Made by a program: the position numbers and the translations under genes. Shown here one piece after another: positions 51,834-59,760 of a DNA stretch of 64,000 nt. Numbering within the stretch: position 1 is the first letter of the stretch; every line of letters begins with the position of its first letter. The stretch spans positions 1,426,001-1,490,000 of the forward strand of contig LR134353.1 of NCBI GenBank assembly GCA_900637135.1. Direction: 5' to 3'. The notes beneath the pieces are model-generated. The model was not told where the DNA came from. It saw only the letters and a program-made list of their open reading frames with translations, and did not search any database. The stretch comes from Mycolicibacterium flavescens (GTDB lineage: Bacteria; Actinomycetota; Actinomycetes; Mycobacteriales; Mycobacteriaceae).

Positions 51834-51917
51834 GCGGGCGTGGCGCAATTGGCTGACGCGCCGGCTTTAGGTGCCGGTGTTCGAGAGAACGTGTGGGTTC
51901 GAGTCCCACCGCCCGCA
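51834..51917 (+). tRNA. tRNA-Leu (anticodon UAG)
   Basis: The acceptor stem GCGGGCG (51834-51840) pairs with CGCCCGC (51910-51916). The anticodon stem CCGGC / GCCGG encloses loop TTTAGGT, giving anticodon UAG for CUN leucine codons. A long variable arm (GTTCGAGAGAAC region) marks it as class II. The T arm GTGGGTTCGAGTCCCAC is standard. The 3' CCA is not encoded. Confidence 0.96.
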
Positions 51918-51922
51918 CCGAC

Positions 51923-52414
51923 TCACGTCGTGGCGAAGTACTTCTGTCCGCCGCTCGGTATGCGCCCGAATCCGGCTTTCAGCAGCGGCGCGAGGATCGC
52001 GACCGGCAGGCTCATGGCCCTCTTCGGTTCGATGGCGACCACCCAGGTGAAACTCGTCTGGCCGCCGTCGGCGTCGACGATGTAGTCCTCGGCGAAGCGT
52101 TTGAACAGCGGCAGCGTCGACTCGTAGACGTAGAAGGACTTTTGATGGCCCTCATCCCAACGGAAGAAGCGCTCGCGCAGGATGGCGCCGCCGGGAGCGG
52201 TCACTTCGCGGGTGGTCCCGACTCCGAACGGGCGCGGTGAGGTCCAGGTGACGTTTTTGACCGCAGGGCCCCACGCCGCCAGCGACTCGTCCGACGTCAG
52301 CGACTGCCATACCTGCTCCGGCGTCGCGGCGTAGCGCTTCTCGTAGCGGAAGACATGAGGCGCCGAGACCAGAAAGTCAGCGTCGGCGGACAGCAGCGGA
52401 TACCAGCGGGCCAT
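51923..52414 (-). CDS. SRPBCC-family protein (polyketide cyclase/dehydrase-like)
   Basis: A 163-aa protein with a START-like hydrophobic-ligand fold. It contains YEKRYAATPEQVWQSLTSDE, AAWGPAVKNVTWTSPRPFG, and an amphipathic C-terminal helix around SLPVAILAPLLKAGFGR. Such proteins bind lipids or aromatic compounds; no catalytic residue can be assigned. Its stop lies about 5 bp from the tRNA-Leu 3' end on the opposite strand. The neighbours are unrelated, so context gives no role. Confidence 0.82.
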   Translation of the reverse strand: MARWYPLLSADADFLVSAPHVFRYEKRYAATPEQVWQSLTSDESLAAWGPAVKNVTWTSPRPFGVGTTREVTAPGGAILRERFFRWDEGHQKSFYVYESTLPLFKRFAEDYIVDADGGQTSFTWVVAIEPKRAMSLPVAILAPLLKAGFGRIPSGGQKYFATT

Positions 52415-52449
52415 AAGTGGCCATCATCGCAGGCTTGTACCGGCGCGCG

Positions 52450-52668
52450 TCAGTCGTCTGCGCTCTGCTTGCCGAAGCAGACCAGGCTGGCGGTGAAGCT
52501 GATTGCGGCGACCGCTCCCGCGACGGCGGCCAGCGGTGCGTCGGAGGCGCCCCAGCTCGACAGGCTCACCGCGACCGCGATGATCGCGGTGAAGATGAGA
52601 AAGAGGCCTGTCGTGGCGATCGCCTCGGCGGACGGGTCGTCGGCGGGGGCGAGAGCGTGCTCGCGCAT
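52450..52668 (-). CDS. small two-helix membrane protein, unknown
   Basis: A 72-aa product. After an acidic start (MREHALAPADDPSAEAIATT) it has two membrane helices (GLFLIFTAIIAVAVSLSSWG and PLAAVAGAVAAISFTASLVC) and a short tail. ATG 52668 is preceded by CAGGAGACCTCG, a good ribosome-binding site; a longer start at 52722 is less likely. I recognise no family. It lies 87 bp downstream of the WhiB-like gene on the same strand and may share its transcript. Confidence 0.65.
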   Translation of the reverse strand: MREHALAPADDPSAEAIATTGLFLIFTAIIAVAVSLSSWGASDAPLAAVAGAVAAISFTASLVCFGKQSADD

Positions 52669-52755
52669 CGAGGTCTCCTGGTGGCTCGCGGAATCGGTTG
52701 CGCAGAGGTTGCCCACTGACAACGCCGGTGAAACCCGCGGCTTCGAAGATGCGGC

Positions 52756-53070
52756 TCAGCCCGCCTTTTGGACGGTGAACTCATTGCGTTCGGCCAGCGA
52801 CTGCAGTTGCCGCAGTGCGAACTGGCGTGCTCGGCCGGTGTCGGGAATGTAGATGCCGGCCCAAACCCCGACCGCGCCGGGCGTCCGGCACGCCTCCTGG
52901 GCGCAAAGCCAACGACGGGGGCATGTCCGGCACAACTCCTTGGCGCCCTCGTCAGCCCCGAGGGCCCACCGGTCGGGGTCCTGAATGCAGGCGCCGAGTG
53001 CCGTGTTCTGGGGTGTGTTGACCGGAACGGGGTGCGCCGTCCGGCCGTTCGGCCGCGCGTCGACGGGCAT
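52756..53070 (-). CDS. WhiB-family iron-sulfur regulator, WhiB6-like
   Basis: A 104-aa protein. Four cysteines for a 4Fe-4S cluster fall at GACIQDPDRW, LCRTCPRRWLC (CxxC-x5-C spacing), and GVWAGI is the turn that contacts sigma factor. QDPDRW, ELCRTCPRRWLCAQEA and TGRARQFALRQLQSLAERN resemble M. tuberculosis WhiB6 more than other WhiB proteins. WhiB6 there responds to nitric oxide and oxygen and controls ESX-1 genes; no ESX genes are nearby here. ATG 53070 follows AAGGAAACGCAG. It is divergent from a TetR gene with paired operator-like repeats between. Confidence 0.88.
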   Translation of the reverse strand: MPVDARPNGRTAHPVPVNTPQNTALGACIQDPDRWALGADEGAKELCRTCPRRWLCAQEACRTPGAVGVWAGIYIPDTGRARQFALRQLQSLAERNEFTVQKAG

Positions 53071-53117
53071 CTGCGTTTCCTTTCGGTCGGGGCAAGTTCT
53101 CGTCGGTGAGACCGACA

Positions 53118-53152
53118 ATACGCATGTATCGGTTTTTACGGTACACGCGTAT
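53118..53152. promoter_or_regulatory. paired operators in whiB6-like / TetR divergent region
   Basis: ATACGCATGTAT (53118-53129) and GTACACGCGTAT (53141-53152) are inverted versions of one 12-bp element, matching at ten positions. Together they make the perfect outer repeat CAATACGC (53116-53123) / GCGTATTG (53147-53154). Element centres are 23 bp apart. Binding by the adjacent TetR would control both genes. Confidence 0.55.
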
Positions 53153-53194
53153 TGGCTACTGTGAGGGGGTGGGCACTCTAGGCTTCGGGTTCTG

Positions 53195-53824
53195 ATGACG
53201 GCCTTACAGTCAGATGAACAGGTCCCCGGCGCCGGGACGCGTTCGAGCGTCGACCGGATTCGCAACGCTGCCCTCAAGTGCTTTGCAGCGCGCGGCAGTT
53301 CTGCTACGTCGTTGCGCGCGGTCGCCGCGGAAGCCGGCGTCTCACCGGGACTGGTACAGCATCACTTCGCAACCAAGGCGAACCTGATCAAGGCGGTTGA
53401 CGACCACGTGCTCGGTGTGATGGCCGAGGCGTTGACGCAACCGATTCCGGAACCGCCGGCCGACACCATCGCTGACGTCGGTAGCCGGGTGACATCGCTG
53501 GTCGCCGGTGAACCCGACGTAGTGGCGTACGTCGGCCGGGCGCTGACCGACGGGAGCTCACTCGGCGCGCAGCTGTTCGACTCGTTGGCGGCCATCGGTG
53601 CCGAACGGTGGCGGGTGCGCGCAGAGCAGGGTTTGACGCGACCGGACCTTGACCCGATATGGGGCACGCTGAACCCGTTGGTGCTGGCTCTCGGGGCGTG
53701 GGTACTGCGCGCCCATATCGAACGCCATCTCCCAGAACCGCTCGAGACGCCCGAGCAACTGCAACGGTGGCAGAACGCGACTGATTCGCTACTGCGTGAC
53801 GGGCAGATGCGCCACGATTCGTGA
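53195..53824 (+). CDS. TetR-family transcriptional regulator
   Basis: A 209-aa regulator. The helix-turn-helix (about 18-65) contains VDRIRNAALKCFAARGSSAT and AAEAGVSPGLVQHHFATKANL. The C-terminal domain is not diagnostic. ATG 53195 has no strong ribosome-binding site. It is divergent from the WhiB6-like gene and probably represses it through the paired repeats. It converges with the AraC gene, leaving a gap of 7 bp. Confidence 0.88.
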   Translation: MTALQSDEQVPGAGTRSSVDRIRNAALKCFAARGSSATSLRAVAAEAGVSPGLVQHHFATKANLIKAVDDHVLGVMAEALTQPIPEPPADTIADVGSRVTSLVAGEPDVVAYVGRALTDGSSLGAQLFDSLAAIGAERWRVRAEQGLTRPDLDPIWGTLNPLVLALGAWVLRAHIERHLPEPLETPEQLQRWQNATDSLLRDGQMRHDS

Positions 53825-53831
53825 CGCGTCG

Positions 53832-54695
53832 TTACAGCGAGGTACCACCGATCCGCTTTCGGTAGCTCGTCGGCGTCTCCCCGCAGAACTGGGCGAACGC
53901 CCGCGTGAAGGAGCTGAGGCTGTCGAAACCGACCGCCGACGAGGTCTCCTGCACCGACTGACCCGGTGCGGCCAGCAACGCCATGGCTTTCAGCATGCGG
54001 GCGTGCAGAAGGTATGTGCGCCACGACAACCCGACCGAATCCTGAAACAGCCGCCGCAGCGTGCGCTCCGAAACCGAAACCGCCCTGCTCACCTCTTCGG
54101 CGTTCACACCGTCGAGATGCTCCTTGGTGTAGGCCATGGCGGCGGCGACGATGGGATGCTCGGACGTGGGCAGGCTCAACGGCGCCTCGTGGTCGAGCGC
54201 CTCGGCCACGAGATTGGCCAACGTGCGGAAGAACGCCTCGGAGACCTCCTCGTCCTCGGCGGGCCCCGGCCGCCGGTCGATCGGCCAACGCAACGCGTAG
54301 ATCATCATCTCGCGGATCAGCGGGGACACCGCGAGGATGCGCGCGCGGTCGCCCGCGTGCGCGATCAACTGTGGATCGAACATCACCGCGACGGTCCGGA
54401 CGTCTGGATTCATGGTCGCCTGATGTTCGAGACCGACCGGAATCCAGGCGGCCTGCTGGGGTGGCAGCAGGTAGTGCGCTGAGTCGGTCTCCACCTCGAC
54501 GACCCCGCCGAGCGCGTACTCGATCTGGTGCACATCGTGTGAGTGCCAACCGGTGATCAGCGCATCGCCCTCGTACAAGTAGCTGCCCCCCAGCGCTCGC
54601 CCACCGCGCCGAAGGTCGATGATGCGCCGCTTCGCGCCGACCGCCAGGTTGGCCGGTTGGGCAAAACCTCTGTCCGATAGCGCAGAGACGGTCAC
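53832..54695 (-). CDS. AraC-family transcriptional regulator
   Basis: A 287-aa regulator. The N-terminal cupin-like sensor (about 30-110) contains ITGWHSHDVHQIEYALGGVV and PQQAAWIPVGLEHQ. The C-terminal double helix-turn-helix (about 185-285) contains NAEEVSRAVSVSERTLRRLF and ETSSAVGFDSLSSFTRAF. GTG 54695 is used because the gene is divergent from an amidohydrolase starting at 54720, and earlier starts would overlap that gene. The 24-bp gap must hold both promoters. The amidohydrolase is its likely target. Confidence 0.88.
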   Translation of the reverse strand: MTVSALSDRGFAQPANLAVGAKRRIIDLRRGGRALGGSYLYEGDALITGWHSHDVHQIEYALGGVVEVETDSAHYLLPPQQAAWIPVGLEHQATMNPDVRTVAVMFDPQLIAHAGDRARILAVSPLIREMMIYALRWPIDRRPGPAEDEEVSEAFFRTLANLVAEALDHEAPLSLPTSEHPIVAAAMAYTKEHLDGVNAEEVSRAVSVSERTLRRLFQDSVGLSWRTYLLHARMLKAMALLAAPGQSVQETSSAVGFDSLSSFTRAFAQFCGETPTSYRKRIGGTSL

Positions 54696-54719
54696 AGGGC
54701 TAGACGGTACTACTGGGGT

Positions 54720-55982
54720 ATGAACGTTGACGACTTGATCCTGGTGAGCATCGACGACCACGTTGTGGAACCGCCCGACATGTTCCTTCGGCACGTGCCG
54801 GCCAAGTACAAGGACGAGGCGCCGATCGTGGTCACCGACGACAAGGGTGTCGACCAGTGGATGTATCAAGGTCGGCCCCAGGGCGTCAGCGGTCTGAACG
54901 CCGTGGTGTCCTGGCCGGCCGAGGAGTGGGGACGCGATCCCGCGGGCTTCGCCGAGATGCGTCCCGGTGTGTACGACGTGCACGAGCGCGTGCGCGACAT
55001 GAACCGCAACGGCATCCTCGCGTCGATGTGCTTCCCGACGTTCACCGGCTTCTCAGCGCGCCATCTCAACATGCACCGCGAAGAGACCACGCTGGTGATG
55101 GTCTCGGCCTACAACGACTGGCACATCGACGAGTGGGCGGGTTCGTATCCGGACCGGTTCATCCCGATCGCGATCATGCCGACGTGGAGCCCGGAGGCCA
55201 TGTGCGACGAGATTCGCCGTGTCGCGGCCAAGGGCTGCCGTGCGGTGACAATGCCGGAACTGCCGCACCTCGAGGGTCTTCCGAGCTATCACGACGAGGA
55301 GTACTGGGGTCCGGTGTTCCGCACGCTCTCCGAAGAGAACGTGGTGATGTGCCTGCACATCGGGACCGGCTTCGGTGCGATCAGCATGGCGCCCAACGCC
55401 CCGATCGACAACCTGATCATCCTGGCCACCCAGGTGTCGGCGATGTGCGCGCAGGACCTGCTCTGGGGGCCGGCGATGCGCAACTACCCGGACCTGAAAT
55501 TCGCCTTCTCCGAAGGCGGTATCGGCTGGATACCGTTCTACTTGGACCGCTCTGATCGGCACTACACGAACCAGAAGTGGTTGCGGCGCGACTTCGGCGA
55601 CAAGCTGCCGTCCGACGTGTTCCGCGAGCACTCGCTGGCCTGCTACGTGACCGACAAGACGTCACTGAAGCTGCGTCACGAGATCGGCATCGACATCATC
55701 GCGTGGGAATGCGACTACCCGCATTCCGACTGCTTCTGGCCCGACGCGCCCGAGCAGGTGCTCGCCGAACTCAACGGGGCAGGCGCATCGGACTCCGACA
55801 TCAACAAGATCACGTGGGAGAACTCCTGCCGGTTCTTCAGCTGGGATCCGTTCAAGCTCACACCGAAGGAGCAGGCGACCGCGGGTGCGTTGCGCGCCAA
55901 GGCAATCGATGTCGACGTGTCGATCCGGCCGCGCAAGGAGTGGGCTCGGCTCTACGAGCAGAAACAACTCGCCAAGGCGTGA
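54720..55982 (+). CDS. amidohydrolase-family metal-dependent hydrolase
   Basis: A 420-aa TIM-barrel protein, a paralogue of the one at 10859: shared landmarks are SIDDHVVEPPDMF, CFPTFTGFSARH, FSEGGIGWIPFYLDR and ECDYPHSDCFWP. The metal-binding His/Asp set seems intact. It is longer at the C-terminus (extra RPRKEWARLYEQKQ). The substrate is unknown. TACTAC at 54708-54713 is spaced to start transcription at the ATG, so the message may be leaderless. The AraC gene is divergent. Confidence 0.87.
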   Translation: MNVDDLILVSIDDHVVEPPDMFLRHVPAKYKDEAPIVVTDDKGVDQWMYQGRPQGVSGLNAVVSWPAEEWGRDPAGFAEMRPGVYDVHERVRDMNRNGILASMCFPTFTGFSARHLNMHREETTLVMVSAYNDWHIDEWAGSYPDRFIPIAIMPTWSPEAMCDEIRRVAAKGCRAVTMPELPHLEGLPSYHDEEYWGPVFRTLSEENVVMCLHIGTGFGAISMAPNAPIDNLIILATQVSAMCAQDLLWGPAMRNYPDLKFAFSEGGIGWIPFYLDRSDRHYTNQKWLRRDFGDKLPSDVFREHSLACYVTDKTSLKLRHEIGIDIIAWECDYPHSDCFWPDAPEQVLAELNGAGASDSDINKITWENSCRFFSWDPFKLTPKEQATAGALRAKAIDVDVSIRPRKEWARLYEQKQLAKA

Positions 55983-56015
55983 GACCGGGCGTGCACGCAC
56001 ACCGCTGGCGTTTGG

Positions 56016-56246
56016 TCAGCGGCGTGCGTCACCGTCACGCGGCGGGTCGCCCAACCGCAGCCTCAGCACCGAGGCGATTATCGACGCCGCCCCGATGCCG
56101 ACGAAAAGTACGCTCAGCATGAGAAATATCAGGCCACCGTGCGCGAAGAACGCGTATCCGCGCAGCACACCGAGCACGAGGGCAAATATCCCGCCGAGGA
56201 TCAGCCACCGCGCCTGACGGACAGTGGGCGGTACGAGGCTGTTCAC
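56016..56246 (-). CDS. small membrane protein coupled to DapB-like dehydrogenase
   Basis: A 76-aa protein with two membrane helices (ARWLILGGIFALVLGVLRGY and LIFLMLSVLFVGIGAASIIA) and a basic, polar tail (RLRLGDPPRDGDARR). GTG 56246 overlaps the stop of the upstream dehydrogenase (GTGA), giving translational coupling. I recognise no family. Its place as the last gene of the SDR - dehydrogenase operon suggests an accessory role at the membrane. Confidence 0.72.
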   Translation of the reverse strand: MNSLVPPTVRQARWLILGGIFALVLGVLRGYAFFAHGGLIFLMLSVLFVGIGAASIIASVLRLRLGDPPRDGDARR

Positions 56247-57316
56247 CAGATCAGGCCGCGGACCATCTCGGCCGGCGGGATCTCCTCCATCGAGATCAGA
56301 CCCGCGGGGGCCCGGCACACCCAGTCGATGACGTTGACGACGCGAGCAGCGGTGGAAACGCAACCCGCTTCGGTGACGTCGAGCACCGGGTGCGACAGCA
56401 GCGTGTTGACCTCCACGCGCGGCTCACCCTCGATGATCACCTTGTGCACGCCGCTGTGTCCTTCAGGCGGGTACTCCCAGTCGGGTGCGGCCGCGGGGGT
56501 GAGTCGCGTGGTGTGTTCCACGGTGATGAGGGGCGCACCGTTGCGGAAACCTTCGGCGGCGAAGCGCACACCTGCCAGCCCACCGGGTTCGACGGTCATC
56601 ATCTTGCACTCGATGCGCTGATCGGTGTACCAGGGCTCGAAACGCTCGGTGACGTCATCGAGTTCGACGCGGAGATGATCGGCGATGTTGCGCACCAGTC
56701 CGCCGAACATCGTGGTGACGACGCCCGGCAGGAAGGCCATCGCCGGCTCGTCGCCCGGTTTGCTGCCGAATCCCATTGCGGTGCCGGTGTACTCGTAATC
56801 GTCGTAGTTCCCGTAGTCGAAGACTTCCTGGACGGTGACCGACTCCGCACGGGTGACCAGGCTCAATGCTGACAGGACCGCGGTGTCACCCGAGTACCCC
56901 GGGTCGATTCCGTTGACGTACAGCGAGGAATTACCTTCAGTGCAAGCCTGTTCCAACGGCGTGCGCAGCCAGTCGTCGATCTGGTGCGGTGTCACCAGCC
57001 ACACCATCGACGTGCCGACGACGTTGATTCCGGCGGCCAGGAAGCGCGACATCTGCTCGATCGCTTCCATCGGCCGGGTCTCGCCCAGCGCGGTGTAAAC
57101 CACGCAATCCGGCTTCAGGGCGATCAGCGCGTCGATGTCGTCGGTGGCGATGACCCCGGTCGGTTCGGGCAGGCCGCACAGTTCGGCGGCGTCGCGCCCC
57201 ACCTTCTCGGGATTGGCGGCGTGCACCCCGACTAGTTCCAGGTCGGGTCGCCCGATGATGGCTTTCAGCGAATGCTGTCCAACATTACCGGTTGAAAACT
57301 GGACCACTCTTCGCAT
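56243..57316 (-). CDS. DapB-like NAD(P)-dependent dehydrogenase
   Basis: A 357-aa protein with a dihydrodipicolinate-reductase-type Rossmann domain (VVQFSTGNVGQHSLKAII, VGVHAANPEKVGRDAAELCG, ATDDIDALIALKPDCVVY) and a C-terminal domain like 2,4-diaminopentanoate dehydrogenase (INVVGTSMVWLVTP, GIDPGYSGDTAVLSALSL). Mycobacteria carry many such paralogues of unassigned substrate. A second member begins at 63625, beyond the NorD/NorQ module. It lies 12 bp after the SDR gene on the same strand, so both probably answer to the TGAC-N4-GTCA site upstream of the SDR. Confidence 0.87.
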   Translation of the reverse strand: MRRVVQFSTGNVGQHSLKAIIGRPDLELVGVHAANPEKVGRDAAELCGLPEPTGVIATDDIDALIALKPDCVVYTALGETRPMEAIEQMSRFLAAGINVVGTSMVWLVTPHQIDDWLRTPLEQACTEGNSSLYVNGIDPGYSGDTAVLSALSLVTRAESVTVQEVFDYGNYDDYEYTGTAMGFGSKPGDEPAMAFLPGVVTTMFGGLVRNIADHLRVELDDVTERFEPWYTDQRIECKMMTVEPGGLAGVRFAAEGFRNGAPLITVEHTTRLTPAAAPDWEYPPEGHSGVHKVIIEGEPRVEVNTLLSHPVLDVTEAGCVSTAARVVNVIDWVCRAPAGLISMEEIPPAEMVRGLIW

Positions 57317-57328
57317 TTCAAGCCTCGA

Positions 57329-58117
57329 TCAGTAGTCGGGTATGGGCAGCGGCAGATTGTTCGAGTCTATTCCGCCGTCGACGTGGAAGATGGCGTTGGT
57401 CGCATAGCAGTCCTTGGTCGAGAGGTAGACGCAGAGGCGACCGAGATCCTCGACGTCGCCGAGCCGATGCAGCGGAGTGAGCGAGAGCATCGTGTCCAGT
57501 GCCCCTGGCATCATATCGAGGCCGCTTTGCAGTCCCTCGGTTGCGAATGAGCCGAGTGCGATGGCATTGACGCGGATCTTCGGTGCCAACTCCTGGGCCA
57601 TCGCCCGGGTGAGCGCTTCGAGCCCACCCTTCGCGACGCAGTACGCGGTAAGCGCGCGGATGCCGAAACGTGCTGATCCCGAGGAGATGTTGACAATGTT
57701 GCCATGTCCGGCCTCGATCATGTGACGGGCGGCGAGTTGACTCATGATGAACGCTGACGTGACACACCAGTCGAAGGTGTGCCGGAAGTCCTCGTCGGTG
57801 ATATCGAGAAACGAGCCGAACGTCGAACCACCCACATTGTTGATGAGGATGTCGATGCGCCCGAACTCATTCATCGCCGTGTTCACCACACGTTCGCCGT
57901 CTGGACGGTTGATCGCGTCGGCCACCAGGGCGAGTCCTTTACCGCCGCTTTCCTCGATGCTTTTGATCGTCGCGACGATGTCGGATTCGGTGCGTGCGGT
58001 GCCGACCACTGTCGCACCCGCTTCGGCCAGCACCCTGGCGATACCTTGGCCCACGCCCTTGCCGGCTCCGGTGACGATCGCCACCTGCCCATCGAGATTG
58101 AACTGCTCCAACGCCAT
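57329..58117 (-). CDS. SDR-family oxidoreductase
   Basis: A 262-aa short-chain dehydrogenase/reductase. The cofactor motif GAGKGVGQGIA is near residue 17, ILINNVGG takes the place of NNAG, the catalytic Ser is in NISSGSA and YxxxK in YCVAKGG. It resembles 3-oxoacyl-ACP/7-alpha-hydroxysteroid-type SDRs, but the substrate is unknown. ATG 58117 follows GGAGGAGGCTCA. It is divergent from the TetR at 58192 and followed by the DapB-like dehydrogenase, consistent with two steps of one oxidation pathway. Confidence 0.9.
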   Translation of the reverse strand: MALEQFNLDGQVAIVTGAGKGVGQGIARVLAEAGATVVGTARTESDIVATIKSIEESGGKGLALVADAINRPDGERVVNTAMNEFGRIDILINNVGGSTFGSFLDITDEDFRHTFDWCVTSAFIMSQLAARHMIEAGHGNIVNISSGSARFGIRALTAYCVAKGGLEALTRAMAQELAPKIRVNAIALGSFATEGLQSGLDMMPGALDTMLSLTPLHRLGDVEDLGRLCVYLSTKDCYATNAIFHVDGGIDSNNLPLPIPDY

Positions 58118-58136
58118 TGAGCCTCCTCCGTCAAAC

Positions 58137-58148
58137 TGACCGCAGTCA
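58137..58148. promoter_or_regulatory. operator-like palindrome TGAC-N4-GTCA, copy 1
   Basis: TGACCGCAGTCA lies between the divergent SDR (start 58117) and TetR (start 58192). The same TGAC-N4-GTCA element recurs at 58797 and 59562, both at promoters of the membrane module. It is the likely TetR binding site. Confidence 0.62.
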
Positions 58149-58191
58149 ATCACAAATGCGAAGCCAACGAAAGTATTGATATCGTCGACGT

Positions 58192-58791
58192 ATGGCAGTG
58201 GTAGACAAGCCATCGGCGCGCGAGGCCAAGCGACTACAGACGCGAGAGCGACTGATGGGCGCGGCCATCGCCGAGTTCAAGCGGGCGGGAATGGCCGATG
58301 CCGACGTGGGGGCGATCGTCGCTGCTGCCGGAGTTGCCCACGGCACCTTCTTCTTCCACTTTCCGACCAAACAACATGTGCTGCTCGAGTTGGAGCGCCG
58401 CGAGGAAGAACGCATCGCCAAACAACTCGGCCGGTACGCGGATTCCAAACGCACCCTGCCCGCGATTCTCAAAGAGGCCGTCCGGTTGGTACTCGGGCTG
58501 GAACGCCGTCTCGGCGCTGAGTTGTTCAAAGACTTCATCGCACTGCACTTCTCGCAGAGCCGACCGGCCGACGAGAGCCAGGAACACCCTGTCATCGTCA
58601 GGGTGGCCTGCGAGATCGAACGCGCCCAGAAGGCCGGCCGAGTGGCCCCCGACGTCAATCCGATGAACAGTGCGGTGTTCTTCCTGCTGGGCCTGTACGC
58701 ACTGCTGACCACCACGACCCAGTGGCCGACCCAGAGCGCGATGCTCGACGACTACATCGCCAGGACATTGCGCGGTATCGAGGTGCGCTGA
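58192..58791 (+). CDS. TetR-family regulator of the NorD/NorQ membrane module
   Basis: A 199-aa regulator. The helix-turn-helix (about 10-60) contains TRERLMGAAIAEFKRAGMAD and VAAAGVAHGTFFFHFPTKQH; the second helix FFFHFPTK is typical of one TetR branch. The ATG follows a TATTGAT element. It is divergent from the SDR/DapB-like operon and lies directly ahead of the first six-helix membrane gene. Three copies of TGAC-N4-GTCA around it mark the probable regulon. Confidence 0.89.
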   Translation: MAVVDKPSAREAKRLQTRERLMGAAIAEFKRAGMADADVGAIVAAAGVAHGTFFFHFPTKQHVLLELERREEERIAKQLGRYADSKRTLPAILKEAVRLVLGLERRLGAELFKDFIALHFSQSRPADESQEHPVIVRVACEIERAQKAGRVAPDVNPMNSAVFFLLGLYALLTTTTQWPTQSAMLDDYIARTLRGIEVR

Positions 58792-58796
58792 TTGGT

Positions 58797-58808
58797 TGAC
58801 TTGAGTCA
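58797..58808. promoter_or_regulatory. operator-like palindrome TGAC-N4-GTCA, copy 2
   Basis: TGACTTGAGTCA overlaps a -35-like TTGACT (58796-58801) in the 64-bp gap between the TetR stop and the first membrane-protein gene. The flanks extend the symmetry (GGT before, GCC after). Occlusion of the -35 box would repress the gene. Confidence 0.62.
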
Positions 58809-58855
58809 GCCCCACTGACAAGCTCATGGGCACTTACCGGTTTCAGGAGGTGCCT

Positions 58856-59551
58856 GTGAATTCGCCCGCAATGACCGCAACCGCAAGCGGGCTGGACGAG
58901 CATGCGGAGGCCTCGCGGCTGGCGCAGCGCCAGGCCGACAAGTGGCTCATCTCGGGCAGTGTGCTCATCGGCACCGCAGCGCTGGGGATCTTCGGGCTGC
59001 CCCTGTTCCTGCGCGGAGTGTGGCTGCTGCGCAGGGCGCACCGTAACGGGCTGTCGGTGCGGCCGATGTTGGTGACGCTGCTGGGATACTGCGTGATCGT
59101 CGACGCCGCGATCAACGTGTTCGGCTGGGCCCTCGACCTGGTGGCAAGCCACACCATCCTGGCGCGAATCCTGTTGAACGGTTGGGGTGCGATGTTCGAC
59201 GCCGGCTACTTCTGGCACTACAACGAGCTATGGCTCGGGGGTGCCGCAGGGCCGGGCGAGAAGGCGATGGAGGTCGGGATGATCCTCACCGTCTTCACCA
59301 TGCGGATCGCCGCCGGAATCGGATTCCTTCAGATGAAGCGGTGGGGCCACCAGTGGATGATTGTCACCTGCTGGATGGGTGTGCTCATCTGGTGTCTTTA
59401 CGTGTTCAACATGACGATGTACGCCGATGTGCGGTACGCGGGCACGATCTTCCCCGTCGTCGGGTGGTGGCTGTACGACATCTTCTACATCACGCCGTTC
59501 CTTGCGATTCCGTACCTGCACACGGTCAACAGGGAGATTTTCTCTGACTGA
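58856..59551 (+). CDS. six-helix membrane protein, copy A of NorD/NorQ module
   Basis: A 231-aa integral membrane protein with about six helices and no family I recognise. Conserved with copy B (62370): GWGAMFDAGYFWHYNELW, MKRWGHQWMI, FNMTMYADVRYAG and YLHTVNREIF. The His, Asp and Glu residues in these segments could be metal or quinone ligands. GTG 58856 is preferred because AGGAGG lies 5 bp upstream; ATG 58826 would add ten residues without such support. It follows the TetR gene behind a TGAC-N4-GTCA site. The C-terminal half is almost the same as in copy B, while the N-terminal half is more divergent. Confidence 0.85.
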   Translation: MNSPAMTATASGLDEHAEASRLAQRQADKWLISGSVLIGTAALGIFGLPLFLRGVWLLRRAHRNGLSVRPMLVTLLGYCVIVDAAINVFGWALDLVASHTILARILLNGWGAMFDAGYFWHYNELWLGGAAGPGEKAMEVGMILTVFTMRIAAGIGFLQMKRWGHQWMIVTCWMGVLIWCLYVFNMTMYADVRYAGTIFPVVGWWLYDIFYITPFLAIPYLHTVNREIFSD

Positions 59552-59560
59552 CTCTACTCA

Positions 59561-59589
59561 TTGACGTGAGTCAGCATATGGACTAAAAA
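59561..59589 (+). promoter_or_regulatory. promoter with TGAC-N4-GTCA operator, copy 3
   Basis: TTGACG (59561-59566) and TAAAAA (59584-59589) are 17 bp apart and form a good sigma-70-type promoter. The palindrome TGACGTGAGTCA (59562-59573) overlaps the -35 box. It would drive the mini-protein, NorD-like, NorQ-like and later genes. Confidence 0.65.
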
Positions 59590-59600
59590 GGGGGCTTACC

Positions 59601-59732
59601 ATGACGGCTCAGGCCAAGTTGTTGGCGTGCGGAGAAGGCCGGCAGGGACTGACGCCGCGGCCGACGCCGAGGTCGCCATTCGATGCCGGCAGAACCGGCC
59701 GCCGCGGCCGCGCGGCTGACACATCCCGCTGA
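59601..59732 (+). CDS. possible 43-aa leader peptide
   Basis: A short frame from ATG 59601 to TGA 59730-59732 is preceded by AAGGGGG at a suitable distance and lies right after the promoter at 59561. The product (starting MTAQAKLLACGEGRQG, then Arg/Pro-rich) has no domain and looks unlike a stable protein. It could be a leader peptide or a chance frame; only the ribosome-binding site supports it. Confidence 0.3.
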   Translation: MTAQAKLLACGEGRQGLTPRPTPRSPFDAGRTGRRGRAADTSR

Positions 59733-59760
59733 CTTCAACCCGCTCCGAGGAGGCGCATAC

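Noticed and set aside
51834-51917. tRNA-Leu as an integration site for island D
   Set aside because: I found no integrase gene, no second copy of the tRNA 3' end and no insertion sequence in the window.
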